This document shows, piece after piece, positions 7,977-15,963 of a DNA stretch of 64,000 nt. How positions within the stretch are numbered: the stretch's first letter is position 1; every line of letters begins with the position of its first letter. Below the pieces are notes generated by a model. That model searched no databases. It was not told the DNA's origin and was given only the letters and a program-made list of their open reading frames with translations. This DNA is from Clostridium frigoris (GTDB lineage Bacteria > Bacillota > Clostridia > Clostridiales > Clostridiaceae), in the NCBI RefSeq assembly GCF_018861865.1, contig NZ_JAHLDV010000009.1, positions 44,875 to 108,874 on the forward strand, read 5' to 3'. The position numbers and the translations under genes were made by a program.

Positions 7977-8963
7977 ATGGCAATTTTGGTATGTGGTGGA
8001 GCAGGTTATATTGGAAGTCATATGGTGGCTGAACTTTTAGAAAAAGGTGAAGAGGTAGTTGTTTTAGATAATTTTCAAAAGGGACATCATGATGCATTAA
8101 TGGGTGGAAAGCTATACTGTGGTGATTTAAGAGATGATGTTATACTAAGCAAAGTTTTCACTGAGAATACTATAGATGCAGTTATAGATTTTGCAGCAGA
8201 TTCATTGGTAGGTGAGAGTGTTGTAGAACCTTTAAAGTATTTTGAAAATAATATTGGTTCTACAGTTAATTTACTTAAGGCTATGAGAGACCATAAGGTT
8301 AAATACATAGTGTTCTCATCAACTGCAGCAACTTATGGCGAACCAGATAATATTCCTATACTTGAAAGTGACAAAACTTTTCCTACTAATCCTTATGGAG
8401 AATCAAAGCTATGCGTTGAGAAAATATTAAAATGGTGTGATAATGCTTATGGCATAAAATATACTGCATTAAGATATTTCAATGCAGCAGGTGCACATGT
8501 AAGCTCAAAAATAGGAGAAGATCATAGACCAGAATCTCATTTAATACCTATTATTCTTCAGGTAGCACTTGGACAAAGAGAGAAAATTATGATATTTGGT
8601 GATGATTACAAAACAGAAGATGGTACTTGTGTTAGAGATTATGTTCATGTAACGGACCTTGCTAGTGCTCATTTACTTGCAGTAAAGAGACTTAGACGAG
8701 GAGAAGATAGTATAACTTGTAATCTTGGAAATGGAAAAGGATTTTCTGTTGCGCAGGTTATTGAAGCAACAAGAAAAGTTACTGGAATTAACATAAAGGC
8801 TGAAATGGCACCTAGACGTGCAGGAGATCCAGCAGTACTTATAGCTTCTAGTGATAAGGCTAAAGAAGTTCTCGGATGGGAACCTAAATATGCTTCTCTT
8901 GAAACTATTATAGAAACTGCATGGAATTGGCATAAAGGTCATCCACAAGGATACATTAAATAA
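7977..8963 (+). CDS. galE: UDP-glucose 4-epimerase
   Basis: The 328-residue enzyme interconverts UDP-glucose and UDP-galactose using bound NAD. It has the Rossmann motif GGAGYIGSH at residues 6-14, the catalytic SST...YxxxK arrangement ([10 protein letters not shown], then [12 protein letters not shown]), NPYG and the late motif [11 protein letters not shown]. Length is normal for the short-chain dehydrogenase/reductase epimerase family. ATG 7977 follows GAGGAG by ten bases. A possible promoter TATGAC-N17-TAAAAT lies at 7903-7931. The gene stands alone and is followed immediately by repeat element R2. Confidence 0.95.
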   Translation: MAILVCGGAGYIGSHMVAELLEKGEEVVVLDNFQKGHHDALMGGKLYCGDLRDDVILSKVFTENTIDAVIDFAADSLVGESVVEPLKYFENNIGSTVNLLKAMRDHKVKYIVFSSTAATYGEPDNIPILESDKTFPTNPYGESKLCVEKILKWCDNAYGIKYTALRYFNAAGAHVSSKIGEDHRPESHLIPIILQVALGQREKIMIFGDDYKTEDGTCVRDYVHVTDLASAHLLAVKRLRRGEDSITCNLGNGKGFSVAQVIEATRKVTGINIKAEMAPRRAGDPAVLIASSDKAKEVLGWEPKYASLETIIETAWNWHKGHPQGYIK

Positions 8964-8977
8964 GAAGGTATCCTTAT

Positions 8978-9213
8978 GAAATTTCTCCTGGGTGACTTGA
9001 AAGGAGAGTTTGAAACATGAAATTTTATTAAGAAATTCTAATGTTTTGTGAATATTAAATTCTTTATCGCTCACACTCGACGTCCTGTCTCGGGTTCGCT
9101 AACCTGCCGTCCTGGCACGTTTACAAGAATTAATATTGACAAAACAAGAATTTCTAAATAAAATTTCAATTGTTTCTTCACCTCTCCTTTCAAGTCAATT
9201 CCGGAGAAAATTC
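8978..9213. repeat. Large inverted-repeat element R2 (hairpin MITE-like)
   Basis: A 236-base imperfect palindrome starts 15 bases after galE. The left arm (8978-9064) and the reverse complement of the right arm (9123-9213) share TTTCTCC, TGACTTGAAAGGAGAG, TGAAA, AAATTTTATT and AGAAATTCT. The 58-base loop is unusually GC-rich for this genome and contains two copies of CGTCCTG. It has no open reading frame that looks coding. It is related to R1, R3 and R4. Confidence 0.75.
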
Positions 9214-9327
9214 ATACTATTATATATTCATATTAAGATAAGTCTAGGCTGCCGCATTGTTATATGCTAAACGATTAATGAAAATGTAATTGGTAAAAAA
9301 AAGAGTTTTTAAAACTCATATAAATAA

Positions 9328-9427
9328 AAGTTTTATAGGGTTCCGCAGTGTTGACTTTGTAACTGGGCTGGTCCAAGATAAAACGCACAGTTTAATTGTG
9401 TTCACGGAAGGATAAAAGCCTGGGAGA
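9328..9427 (+). ncRNA. Guanidine-I riboswitch (ykkC class) aptamer
   Basis: The leader of the SMR exporter gene contains the conserved blocks of the guanidine-I aptamer in order: AGGGTTCCG, then CTGGTCCAAGA, then CACGGAAGGATAAAAGCC and TGGGAGA. This RNA binds free guanidinium and turns on guanidine export or degradation genes. The gene it precedes is a textbook partner (guanidinium exporter Gdx). Aptamer boundaries are approximate. Confidence 0.92.
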
Positions 9428-9471
9428 TATTCTACAATATCATCTTTGGTTTTTATTTTTTTTACTGTTAA
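9414..9471 (+). terminator. Riboswitch-controlled terminator
   Basis: The 3' end of the aptamer (AAAAGCC...GGGAGAT) can pair with ATC...TTTGGTTTTT, followed by a long T-run. This is the usual expression platform: without guanidine the terminator forms, with guanidine it is sequestered. Pairing was judged by eye. Confidence 0.65.
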
Positions 9472-9536
9472 TGGTAAGTTTGTTAAGTAGTAATAAATAA
9501 TTAAAAATTTTATATTAAAAGAGGAGAGTGAGAATT

Positions 9537-9857
9537 ATGCAATGGGTGTTTTTAGTTATAGCAGGATTTTTTGAAATGGGTTGGGCTATAGGCCTTAAAT
9601 ATTCACAAGGATTCACAAAGCTTGTACCGAGTGTATTTACCATATTGGGAATGATAGCAAGTTTCTATTTTCTGTCTTTATCATTAAAAAGTCTTCCAAT
9701 AGGAAATGCATATGCAATTTGGACAGGAATTGGTACAGTTGGTACTGTGATTTTAGGGATAGTCTTATTCAAAGAACCAGTAAATGCAATGAGGCTAGGT
9801 TGTATTGGATTTATAATAATAGGAATTGTAGGATTAAAATTGGTGTCACCTAGTTAA
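9537..9857 (+). CDS. gdx: Guanidinium exporter Gdx (SMR family, SugE type)
   Basis: This 106-residue small multidrug resistance protein has four membrane helices and works as an antiparallel dimer exchanging guanidinium for protons. The essential glutamate is in AGFFEMGWAIGLKYS (residue 13), and Gdx-type motifs TLP-like SLPIGNAYAIWTGIG and GIVLFKEP follow. It lies directly downstream of a guanidine-I riboswitch, which identifies the substrate. I prefer ATG 9537 (GAGGAG 9521-9526) over GTG 9528, which touches the ribosome site. Confidence 0.93.
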   Translation: MQWVFLVIAGFFEMGWAIGLKYSQGFTKLVPSVFTILGMIASFYFLSLSLKSLPIGNAYAIWTGIGTVGTVILGIVLFKEPVNAMRLGCIGFIIIGIVGLKLVSPS

Positions 9858-9860
9858 GGG

Positions 9861-9935
9861 GATTCCTCCTATGTGCCTTGAAGTGAGAGTTTGAAACTGG
9901 AATTCTCATTAAGAAATTCTAATGTTTCGCTTAAG
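9861..9935. repeat. Truncated repeat element R3
   Basis: Four bases after the gdx stop codon, TCCTCC...CTTGAAGTGAGAGTTTGAAAC and ATTAAGAAATTCTAATGTTT match the left arm of R2 almost base for base. The right arm is missing. It therefore looks like a decayed or half copy of the family. Confidence 0.65.
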
Positions 9936-9950
9936 TAAAAGGGGTGTTTT

Positions 9951-10214
9951 ATGTCAGCTTTATTTTTAATAGTTATTTTTCTTGTTCCAGTACTTTTAAC
10001 TATAGTTATTCTAGATACATATACAAAGGATAAGACTTCAATACAAATAATGTTAATAGGTATAGAAGTTACTATTGTTGGAGTATCAATCATAGCATTT
10101 GGTGGGGGTGGGTTTTCGTCTAATGAGACCTTTTACTTTAATATAATAGGATTAACTATTGTTGCAATGGGCCTTACCTCAAGTATATACGGATTAAGAA
10201 ATAAAATGCAATAA
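9951..10214 (+). CDS. Small hydrophobic membrane protein, unknown
   Basis: This 87-residue protein appears to have three membrane helices: a first helix at about 3-22, a second at about 31-50 and a third at about 62-80. A glycine run (GGGG) lies between the last two, and the C-terminus is basic. ATG 9951 follows AGGGGTG. It is 93 bases downstream of gdx with no clear terminator between, so it might be co-transcribed from the guanidine riboswitch, but repeat R3 fills the gap. I do not recognise the family. Confidence 0.6.
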   Translation: MSALFLIVIFLVPVLLTIVILDTYTKDKTSIQIMLIGIEVTIVGVSIIAFGGGGFSSNETFYFNIIGLTIVAMGLTSSIYGLRNKMQ

Positions 10215-10403
10215 TAAACTTTTTCATATATTTTTAATGTAATATAATGTGATGTGTTACATTAACTTTGAGGCTAAATTATTTTTATAAGTTAAGATGA
10301 TAAGCAGAGGGCATAATATAAAAGTTAGAAAATAGCAAAGGCTCAAGGAAAACCATTTTTTAAATATAAGTTATAAAAGATATTAACGAACATAGACTAA
10401 ATA

Positions 10404-10432
10404 TTGACAAAGGAAATGATAGAGAGTATCAT
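10404..10432 (+). promoter_or_regulatory. Sigma-A promoter with palindrome over the -10
   Basis: TTGACA (10404-10409) and TATCAT (10427-10432) are 17 bases apart. ATGATA-GAGAG-TATCAT (10416-10432) is a perfect inverted repeat covering the -10 box, as expected for a repressor operator. It drives the nitroreductase gene 50 bases downstream. Confidence 0.7.
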
Positions 10433-10481
10433 GTGAGTAATAAGAATTATTAGCAAACAATAAGTAAACGGAGATGGGATT

Positions 10482-11231
10482 ATGAATGAAGTAATTAAAT
10501 TATTAAATGATCATAGATCAGTTAGGGATTATAAATCTGATGCTGTAAGTGAGGCGGATTTAGACCTTATAATAAGAGCTAGTCAGGCTGCTCCTTCTTC
10601 AATTAATGGTCAACAAGTTACTATAATTGGTGTTCAAAATGTAGAGAAAAAAAATAAGTTATCAAAACTTGTGGGAAATCAAGTTTATGTAGATAAGGCA
10701 CCTGTTTTCTTAGTGTTTTGTGCAGATTTTTATAGAGCTAAGCTTGCGGCTGAAATTAATGGAGAAGAGTTTGTAATTACTGAAAGTGAGGAATCAAAAT
10801 TAGTAGGTGCAGTAGATGTAGGATTGGCACTTAGTAATGCGATAGCTGCAGCAGAGTCATTAGGTCTTGGAATTGTACCAATTGGAGGTATTAGAAAAGA
10901 GGCACAGGCAGTAGCTGAACTTTTAGAATTACCTGAGCTTGTATATCCTATGGTGGGGCTTGTGATTGGTCATCCTTCTGATAAGTCAGAAGTTAAACCA
11001 AGGTTTCCTAAAGATGTGATTTATAATAAGGAAGTTTATAATAAAGATTCTTTAGAGTTAAAATCAAAAATCAAAAAATATGATAAAATAGTTAAAGATC
11101 ACATGATAAAAGTAACAAATGGTAGACTTAATAATTCATGGAGTCAAGATATATCAGGAACATATAAGTTTTTTTATTATCCAAAAGTGAAAGCATCACT
11201 TGAAAAACAAGGATTTAATGGTAACAAATAA
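10482..11231 (+). CDS. NfsA/FRP-type NADPH nitroreductase
   Basis: This 249-residue flavoprotein belongs to the oxygen-insensitive nitroreductase/flavin reductase group. It has the FMN-binding N-terminus HRSVRDY (residues 11-17), APSSINGQ (about 36-43), GLGIVPIGGIR (about 126-136), and the VGLVIGHPSD and KPRFPKD motifs. Such enzymes reduce nitro compounds, quinones or flavins with NADPH as FMN-bound homodimers. Start ATG 10482 follows GGAGATGGG. It is a single-gene unit with its own palindrome-bearing promoter and a terminator; a local regulator is not obvious. Confidence 0.88.
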   Translation: MNEVIKLLNDHRSVRDYKSDAVSEADLDLIIRASQAAPSSINGQQVTIIGVQNVEKKNKLSKLVGNQVYVDKAPVFLVFCADFYRAKLAAEINGEEFVITESEESKLVGAVDVGLALSNAIAAAESLGLGIVPIGGIRKEAQAVAELLELPELVYPMVGLVIGHPSDKSEVKPRFPKDVIYNKEVYNKDSLELKSKIKKYDKIVKDHMIKVTNGRLNNSWSQDISGTYKFFYYPKVKASLEKQGFNGNK

Positions 11232-11249
11232 AATATAAATTTTATTTTT

Positions 11250-11314
11250 AAAAAAATTGTACAATCTCTCCCTCTGGATTATTATGTCCTAAGGTTAGGT
11301 TATACAATTTTTTT
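11250..11314. terminator. Bidirectional terminator
   Basis: AAAAAAATTGTA and TATACAATTTTTTT flank a long loop between the nitroreductase and a convergent small gene. Runs of T on both strands suit both transcripts. Confidence 0.6.
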
Positions 11315-11336
11315 AAATTTTTTGTATTTTATTAAA

Positions 11337-11480
11337 TTAATTAGCTAACACTAAATAAATACCATATCTATCTTTATAGTCTTTATTTTTAGTAGCATAA
11401 TCAGATAAAAAGTAACCTTTAAAAAGAGCGATTATGGAAATTAATATAATAAAATTTTTTAACCTCGAATTAATCTTCAT
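11337..11480 (-). CDS. Small membrane-anchored peptide (47 aa), unknown
   Basis: On the minus strand an AAAGGAG site precedes ATG 11480. The 47-residue product starts MKINSRLKNFIILISIIALF, a basic N-terminus with one hydrophobic helix, and is followed by a polar tail ending YLVLAN. The good ribosome site, signal-like helix and terminator position (11250-11314) support a real gene. No family is recognised; a small membrane protein or toxin-like peptide are both possible. Confidence 0.5.
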   Translation of the reverse strand: MKINSRLKNFIILISIIALFKGYFLSDYATKNKDYKDRYGIYLVLAN

Positions 11481-11731
11481 AACATTTCTCCTTTCTCTCT
11501 ATTACTATGTTATTATTTTGCTCTAAAATAATATTAAAAACCTATTGAAACATAGGGAAATTGCTAAAATATATACATGGATAAATTGTTAATCAAAAAT
11601 GGTTGTGGTAATTTTATTGTATAAAATTTTATATGGTAACATGGATAAATTTTTTGTTAACAATCTGGTGTAAAGTGTAAAATGAATATAAGTATGATAA
11701 CATATTGATATTAAGCAGAAAAAGGGGAAAT

Positions 11732-12406
11732 ATGACGAAAAATAAAAAGATAAAAAAATATAATCAAAAAAAGAAAAAGATATTATCACCTTTATTGATT
11801 ATTTTATTAGGGGTATTTGTTGTCTTTTTATCGATTATATCAAGTAATAGTAAAGTAACTGTTATAAAACCGAATTCAACAGAGGGTTTAAATAAAAATA
11901 AAAATACCCAGGTAAAAAGTGGTGTTCTTAAGGTAACTCAAAAAGATGTAGATAAGGTTAGTAATAGATATCCTAAAAGTACAAATAATGATGTTAAAAA
12001 AGAAGATGATAAAGTATCTGATAGTGATAAAAAGCAAGAATTAGAAATTATAAGAGGTGAGGTTGAAAAGTCTAAAAATGTTACAAAGGAAAAGGAGGAA
12101 AATACTAAGGATGTTCAAGTTCAGGCGGCTAATAAGCGCATTGCTCTAATAAAAGTGCATGGTGAGTTAAAGAACGCATATTTACAAGTCGATTCCAAAA
12201 ATGAGAAACAGATGTTAGACATAATGATTTCAACTGTGGGCAAACTTGAAACTAATCCTTCTTATGACTTTAAGGCAGATAAGGTTAAGGTTAAATCTAT
12301 TTATAGTAAGCTGGATGCGGATAGTAAGAGTGACATTAAATTGGCGATATTTAGTAATATTGATGGAGATAGTATAACACAATTAAAAAAATCTTTCGGA
12401 TTATAA
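11732..12406 (+). CDS. Single-span membrane-anchored protein, unknown
   Basis: The 224-residue product begins at ATG 11732 behind AAAAGGGG; the TTG at 11705 was not used because it precedes that site. It has a strongly basic cytoplasmic N-terminus (about 1-18), one transmembrane helix (about 20-40), a charged Lys/Asp/Glu-rich low-complexity stretch (about 45-135) and a compact C-terminal region (about 140-224) that looks folded and helical. No enzymatic motif is visible. It has its own terminator and divergent neighbours, so genomic context gives no function. Confidence 0.65.
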   Translation: MTKNKKIKKYNQKKKKILSPLLIILLGVFVVFLSIISSNSKVTVIKPNSTEGLNKNKNTQVKSGVLKVTQKDVDKVSNRYPKSTNNDVKKEDDKVSDSDKKQELEIIRGEVEKSKNVTKEKEENTKDVQVQAANKRIALIKVHGELKNAYLQVDSKNEKQMLDIMISTVGKLETNPSYDFKADKVKVKSIYSKLDADSKSDIKLAIFSNIDGDSITQLKKSFGL

Positions 12407-12411
12407 AAAAT

Positions 12412-12459
12412 AAAGAAAAGGTATCTAATACATATAATGTAATTGGATATCTTTTCTTT
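12412..12459 (+). terminator. Terminator
   Basis: AAAGAAAAGGTATC pairs with GATATCTTTTCTTT just after the membrane-anchored protein gene. Confidence 0.75.
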
Positions 12460-12527
12460 AAAAAAATTAAATTTAAAAATAATTTTAATTTTATTAGGAA
12501 AGCTTTATTTATTTAAAAAATTTGAAT

Positions 12528-14351
12528 TTACTTAGGAAGTTCAATATCGCTAGGAATTTCAAGTCCTGCCATTTTCATTAAGTATAATGCATTTCTAGTT
12601 GTAGAAACACCGGTTCGTAATTTATAGTCAAAGTATAATTTATCATCTTTATAATATTCACGAAGGTGATAATTTCTAACTTTTTTGTTTGTATTCTCTA
12701 TGTCACCAAGTTCTAGGTCGTGGGTAGATACAAAACCTAAAGCATTCTCATTACTTAGTTTTGAAACTAAAACTTTAGCACCAGTATGTCTATCAATAGA
12801 ATTAGTCCCTTTAAAGATTTCATCCAATAAGAAAAAAATGGGGGTCTTATCCTCAGTTGCAGTTACAAGTTTTTTTATTCTTAAAAGTTCTGCATAGAAG
12901 GAAGAAATATTTTTTTCTAAATTATCACTTGTCCTCATGCAAGTATAAATATCCATTATAGAGCAGATAAAACTTTCACAGCATACAGGAGCACCGGTAT
13001 AGGCTAAAACTAAATTAATGCCTGTTGTCCTAAGTAATGTGCTTTTACCTGACATGTTGGAGCCTGTTATTAAAATAATATTTTTCGACTTGTCTATGTG
13101 AATATCATTGTATATTCTCTTATCTCCAAGTAATGGATGACCGATTTTTTTAGCATCAAATATAGGTGGGCTATCTTGGAATTTTGGCATAGCCCAATCA
13201 CTGTGTTCGAAGGCGATGGTTGATAAACTATTTAAGGCTTCCATTTCACCAATAACTTCAAGCCATGTTTTTAGAGAGGATGCACTAGCTTTTTTAAATT
13301 GTTGTAGATTGATTAAACATTGGTAATCCCATAGGGTAAGTATATTTATAGGGAAATAGTAAATGTTTTTTCTATCAGATATTACGGTTACTAGATTTAC
13401 CAATTTTTTAATTTGAGTGGAAGCTTTCATTCCATCTTTATTTACAAGCTTTTCTTTTAATTTTATTAAGTACTCTGAGGTGAACTTCTTTTTTTCTATG
13501 TGCTTAAGTAGCCTATTATATATAAGAATAGAATCTTTGTATTGATATACGGTGTCCAAATTTCTACTTACTTCTTTATATCCAACTAAAAGCAATATTA
13601 TCTGAAGGACGATTGCTAACATAAATATTCTATATGATATTATCGATAAAATAAAAGATGAAAGTAGAAGAGACAAAGTAATTATCGGCAATAGTCTTAT
13701 TACAGCTATTACTATGGGTTTTAGAAAAAAATCATTTTTATCTTCTGCCCATTTAAATAATTCTTCTGGGTCATGATTTTTATTTTCGCTAAGTATTGCT
13801 TCTGCTTCAAATCTTTGTGTCCATCCAATATTTCTTGCAAGTTCTTTTATAGCATTCTGTCTTTTATGTATGTCTTCAATATTATACTTAGGTTTTTGGA
13901 GAGTTTCCTTAAGCTTTTGACGTCCTAGGTAAGTAATGCAGGTGTTTATCCATTGAAAAAGAGAGTTATCACCAAATATATCTAGGTCTCTTGAATAGCT
14001 GTGAGTTTCATCAACGAAGTCCTCACCACTATCACAAAAACCCTTCCAATTGTTATCGAGACGTTTTAGGCAATTTTCATTAATTTCACATAAAATAGTA
14101 CAGCGAATTTTATTATACTTTATTTTTTTGTGCTTTATTGCAAATGATATGAAGGTAATAAGTGTTGTAATTAATACGATAACACTTAAATAATAAGTAG
14201 TTTGCAGATAGAAGAAAATTGTAAAACCTAATCCGGCTACAAAGATTATTAATCTCAATAAGCTAATAAAACTTATAGTTTGATTTTGCTTTTTTAATAA
14301 ATTTTCGTAATGTTTCTTTCGATTTGAGTAAGATATGGTTTTTCTTTCCAT
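12528..14351 (-). CDS. Membrane-associated MutS-family ATPase
   Basis: This 607-residue protein has the MutS domain V ATPase at its C-terminus: Walker A GSNMSGKST (430-438), Walker B FFLLDE (506-511) and STHDLE (about 542-547). Two hydrophobic helix pairs (about 28-72 and 211-258) replace the mismatch-recognition domain, and a MutS core/lever-like helical region follows. It therefore cannot be the mismatch-repair MutS. TM-containing MutS homologues of this size occur in many Firmicutes and have no settled role. ATG 14351 follows AGGAGG. It is a single gene with no coupled neighbour. Confidence 0.85.
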   Translation of the reverse strand: MERKTISYSNRKKHYENLLKKQNQTISFISLLRLIIFVAGLGFTIFFYLQTTYYLSVIVLITTLITFISFAIKHKKIKYNKIRCTILCEINENCLKRLDNNWKGFCDSGEDFVDETHSYSRDLDIFGDNSLFQWINTCITYLGRQKLKETLQKPKYNIEDIHKRQNAIKELARNIGWTQRFEAEAILSENKNHDPEELFKWAEDKNDFFLKPIVIAVIRLLPIITLSLLLSSFILSIISYRIFMLAIVLQIILLLVGYKEVSRNLDTVYQYKDSILIYNRLLKHIEKKKFTSEYLIKLKEKLVNKDGMKASTQIKKLVNLVTVISDRKNIYYFPINILTLWDYQCLINLQQFKKASASSLKTWLEVIGEMEALNSLSTIAFEHSDWAMPKFQDSPPIFDAKKIGHPLLGDKRIYNDIHIDKSKNIILITGSNMSGKSTLLRTTGINLVLAYTGAPVCCESFICSIMDIYTCMRTSDNLEKNISSFYAELLRIKKLVTATEDKTPIFFLLDEIFKGTNSIDRHTGAKVLVSKLSNENALGFVSTHDLELGDIENTNKKVRNYHLREYYKDDKLYFDYKLRTGVSTTRNALYLMKMAGLEIPSDIELPK

Positions 14352-14562
14352 AATGACCTCCTAGATGTTTTCTTTAGTAAATACATAATAACATATTAAA
14401 GGCTTAGACCGCAATTTTCTATAAAAGTATAATATTGTAAAATAGAATTGTTTGATTTGGACTTTTGCATATAGTAATTGTGGTAATATATAAGTATAGC
14501 CAATAAGTTAAAAAATAAATTGTTTGTCTTAATCTTTCTTAAGTATAGGAGATGATGTATTA

Positions 14563-15120
14563 TTGAAAATAACTATAACAGGGGACTTATATTCTGGAAA
14601 GAGCAGTGTAGCTAAGGGTGTATGTGAGGTGATGGATTATACCTATTTTAGTGTAGGTGAATTACAAAGAAAGCTTGCGGTAGAAAAAGGTATGACTATT
14701 ATGGAATACAATGATTATGTGTTCAACAACAATTTAGATCATGAGGTTGACAATAGGACCGTAGCAGTTGGGACAGAGAATGAAAATTTTATCTTTGATG
14801 CCAGACTTGCCTGGCATTTTATACCAAACTCTTTTAAGATTTATTTTAAAGTAGATATAGATATTGCAGTAGAACGGGCTATGATATGCAAAAGAGGAAA
14901 GTCCGAGAATTATACTTGTGTGCAAGAGGCCAAGGAGAAAATAATTGGAAGAAGAAGACTTGAAGTAAAAAGGTTTAATGAAATGTATAACATTGATATA
15001 GATAATGATAGTAATTATGATTTGGTTATTGATACTACCCATATGACTATGGATGAAGTAATTAAAAAAACTATAAAGAAGTTGCAAGAATGCAGTAATA
15101 AAAGTAATACATGTATTTAA
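14563..15120 (+). CDS. Cytidylate-kinase-like P-loop protein
   Basis: This 185-residue protein starts MKITITGDLYSGKSSVAK, a P-loop (GDLYSGKSS) like that of (d)CMP kinase. It also has the kinase-like region FDARLAWHFIPNSFKIYFKV (about 79-98), an arginine-rich lid region IIGRRRLEVKRF (about 128-139) and YDLVIDTTHMT near the end. The chemistry should be nucleoside or nucleotide phosphorylation, but the substrate is uncertain because it is shorter than Cmk (about 220). The start is TTG 14563 with AGGAG about 12 bases upstream; no better in-frame start was seen. Confidence 0.75.
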   Translation: MKITITGDLYSGKSSVAKGVCEVMDYTYFSVGELQRKLAVEKGMTIMEYNDYVFNNNLDHEVDNRTVAVGTENENFIFDARLAWHFIPNSFKIYFKVDIDIAVERAMICKRGKSENYTCVQEAKEKIIGRRRLEVKRFNEMYNIDIDNDSNYDLVIDTTHMTMDEVIKKTIKKLQECSNKSNTCI

Positions 15121-15141
15121 ATAAATGCGTGTATTACTTTT
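15100..15141. terminator. Bidirectional terminator between convergent genes
   Basis: AAAAGTAATACA and TGTATTACTTTT pair around an AT-rich loop. The stem overlaps the 3' end of the kinase-like gene and serves it and the DUF441 gene. Confidence 0.75.
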
Positions 15142-15144
15142 TAT

Positions 15145-15600
15145 TCATTTATTGATAACCTTTACAAACACCGCTAGTATTCCAGAGGTAATAAGTGGTC
15201 CTACAGGCACTCCGCCTAAAAATGATGCAGCGGCTACTGCTCCGACTATCATGGCAGGCATTATATCACTATGTCCCTGAACAGTAAGATAGTTTAAACC
15301 TTGTCCGCTTAAATATGTTGTTAAAAAAGAAAGAACTAAGGCTGTTAAGCCTATCCAGGATGTAAATACACTTTTTATGTTTACGAATGTTATAGTACCG
15401 TTAGCTATAGGTATCATAATGGCAGCTATAAGAAGTATTAGTCCCCATGTCATTCCGTTCTTTTGAAGAGGTGGATAAACATATTTATCTAAGCCTAAAA
15501 GTTTTGCCATAAGTAAAGCACAGGTTGCAATGGCAACTGAATTTGCTTTTCCCAATATCGAGGCAGCAAGAATCAGCAATAGAATAATGGTTGGATTCAA
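15145..15600 (-). CDS. DUF441 (UPF0756) membrane protein
   Basis: This 151-residue protein has four to five membrane helices and the family features ILGKANSVAIATCALLMAKL near the N-terminus, IMIPIANGTI in the middle and FLGGVPVGPLITSGILA near the C-terminus. It resembles B. subtilis YtwI. The molecular function is unknown. The start is TTG 15600, ten bases from AAGGAGATG; an ATG right at that site is in another frame. Confidence 0.88.
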   Translation of the reverse strand: MNPTIILLLILAASILGKANSVAIATCALLMAKLLGLDKYVYPPLQKNGMTWGLILLIAAIMIPIANGTITFVNIKSVFTSWIGLTALVLSFLTTYLSGQGLNYLTVQGHSDIMPAMIVGAVAAASFLGGVPVGPLITSGILAVFVKVINK

Positions 15601-15901
15601 AACAAGTCATCTCCTTTAAAATATTTCTTAAAATTAATTTCTTTAAGTAATAAATAAAAATATCCATCTATAATATATTATTCGGTTTATATGGTATTGT
15701 TTCTATAATAAAATTTTAAATTTAGACACCTAAAAACATAAATCGACTAATAAAACACCATATAGCCAATAATCACACTAATATGTAGCATATGTGACGT
15801 TTTTATCTATATATCAGTCATGTCCTAATATTGATATAAATGTAACATTTATTCAAAGTTTATGGAGTTTTCCAAACAGGCAGACCTATGATAACATATA
15901 A

Positions 15902-15937
15902 GTTGTTAGTAATAATTAATAAGAATTATCTAACTAT
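15902..15937 (+). promoter_or_regulatory. Operator-like site GTTGTTAG-N20-CTAACTAT
   Basis: GTTGTTAG (15902-15909) and CTAACTAT (15930-15937) form a degenerate inverted repeat just before the ribosome site, about 10 bases downstream of a TATGAT that may be the -10. The equivalent in unit 2 is better conserved. The half-site resembles the GTTGTTAC arms of the opu operators at 216 and 3164 but with the arms in the opposite order. Confidence 0.45.
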
Positions 15938-15963
15938 GCATTATTATATTGAGGAGAGGTTAT

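Noticed and set aside
8673..9074. 133-codon frame on the minus strand across the galE 3' end and R2
   Set aside because: It is antisense to galE and its start lies in the repeat element; no ribosome site or family.
15949..15963. TTG start giving an extra MRRGY on the unit-1 ATPase (and the same at 19042)
   Set aside because: The TTG lies in the GAGGAGAGG ribosome site itself; ATG 15964/19057 is properly spaced.
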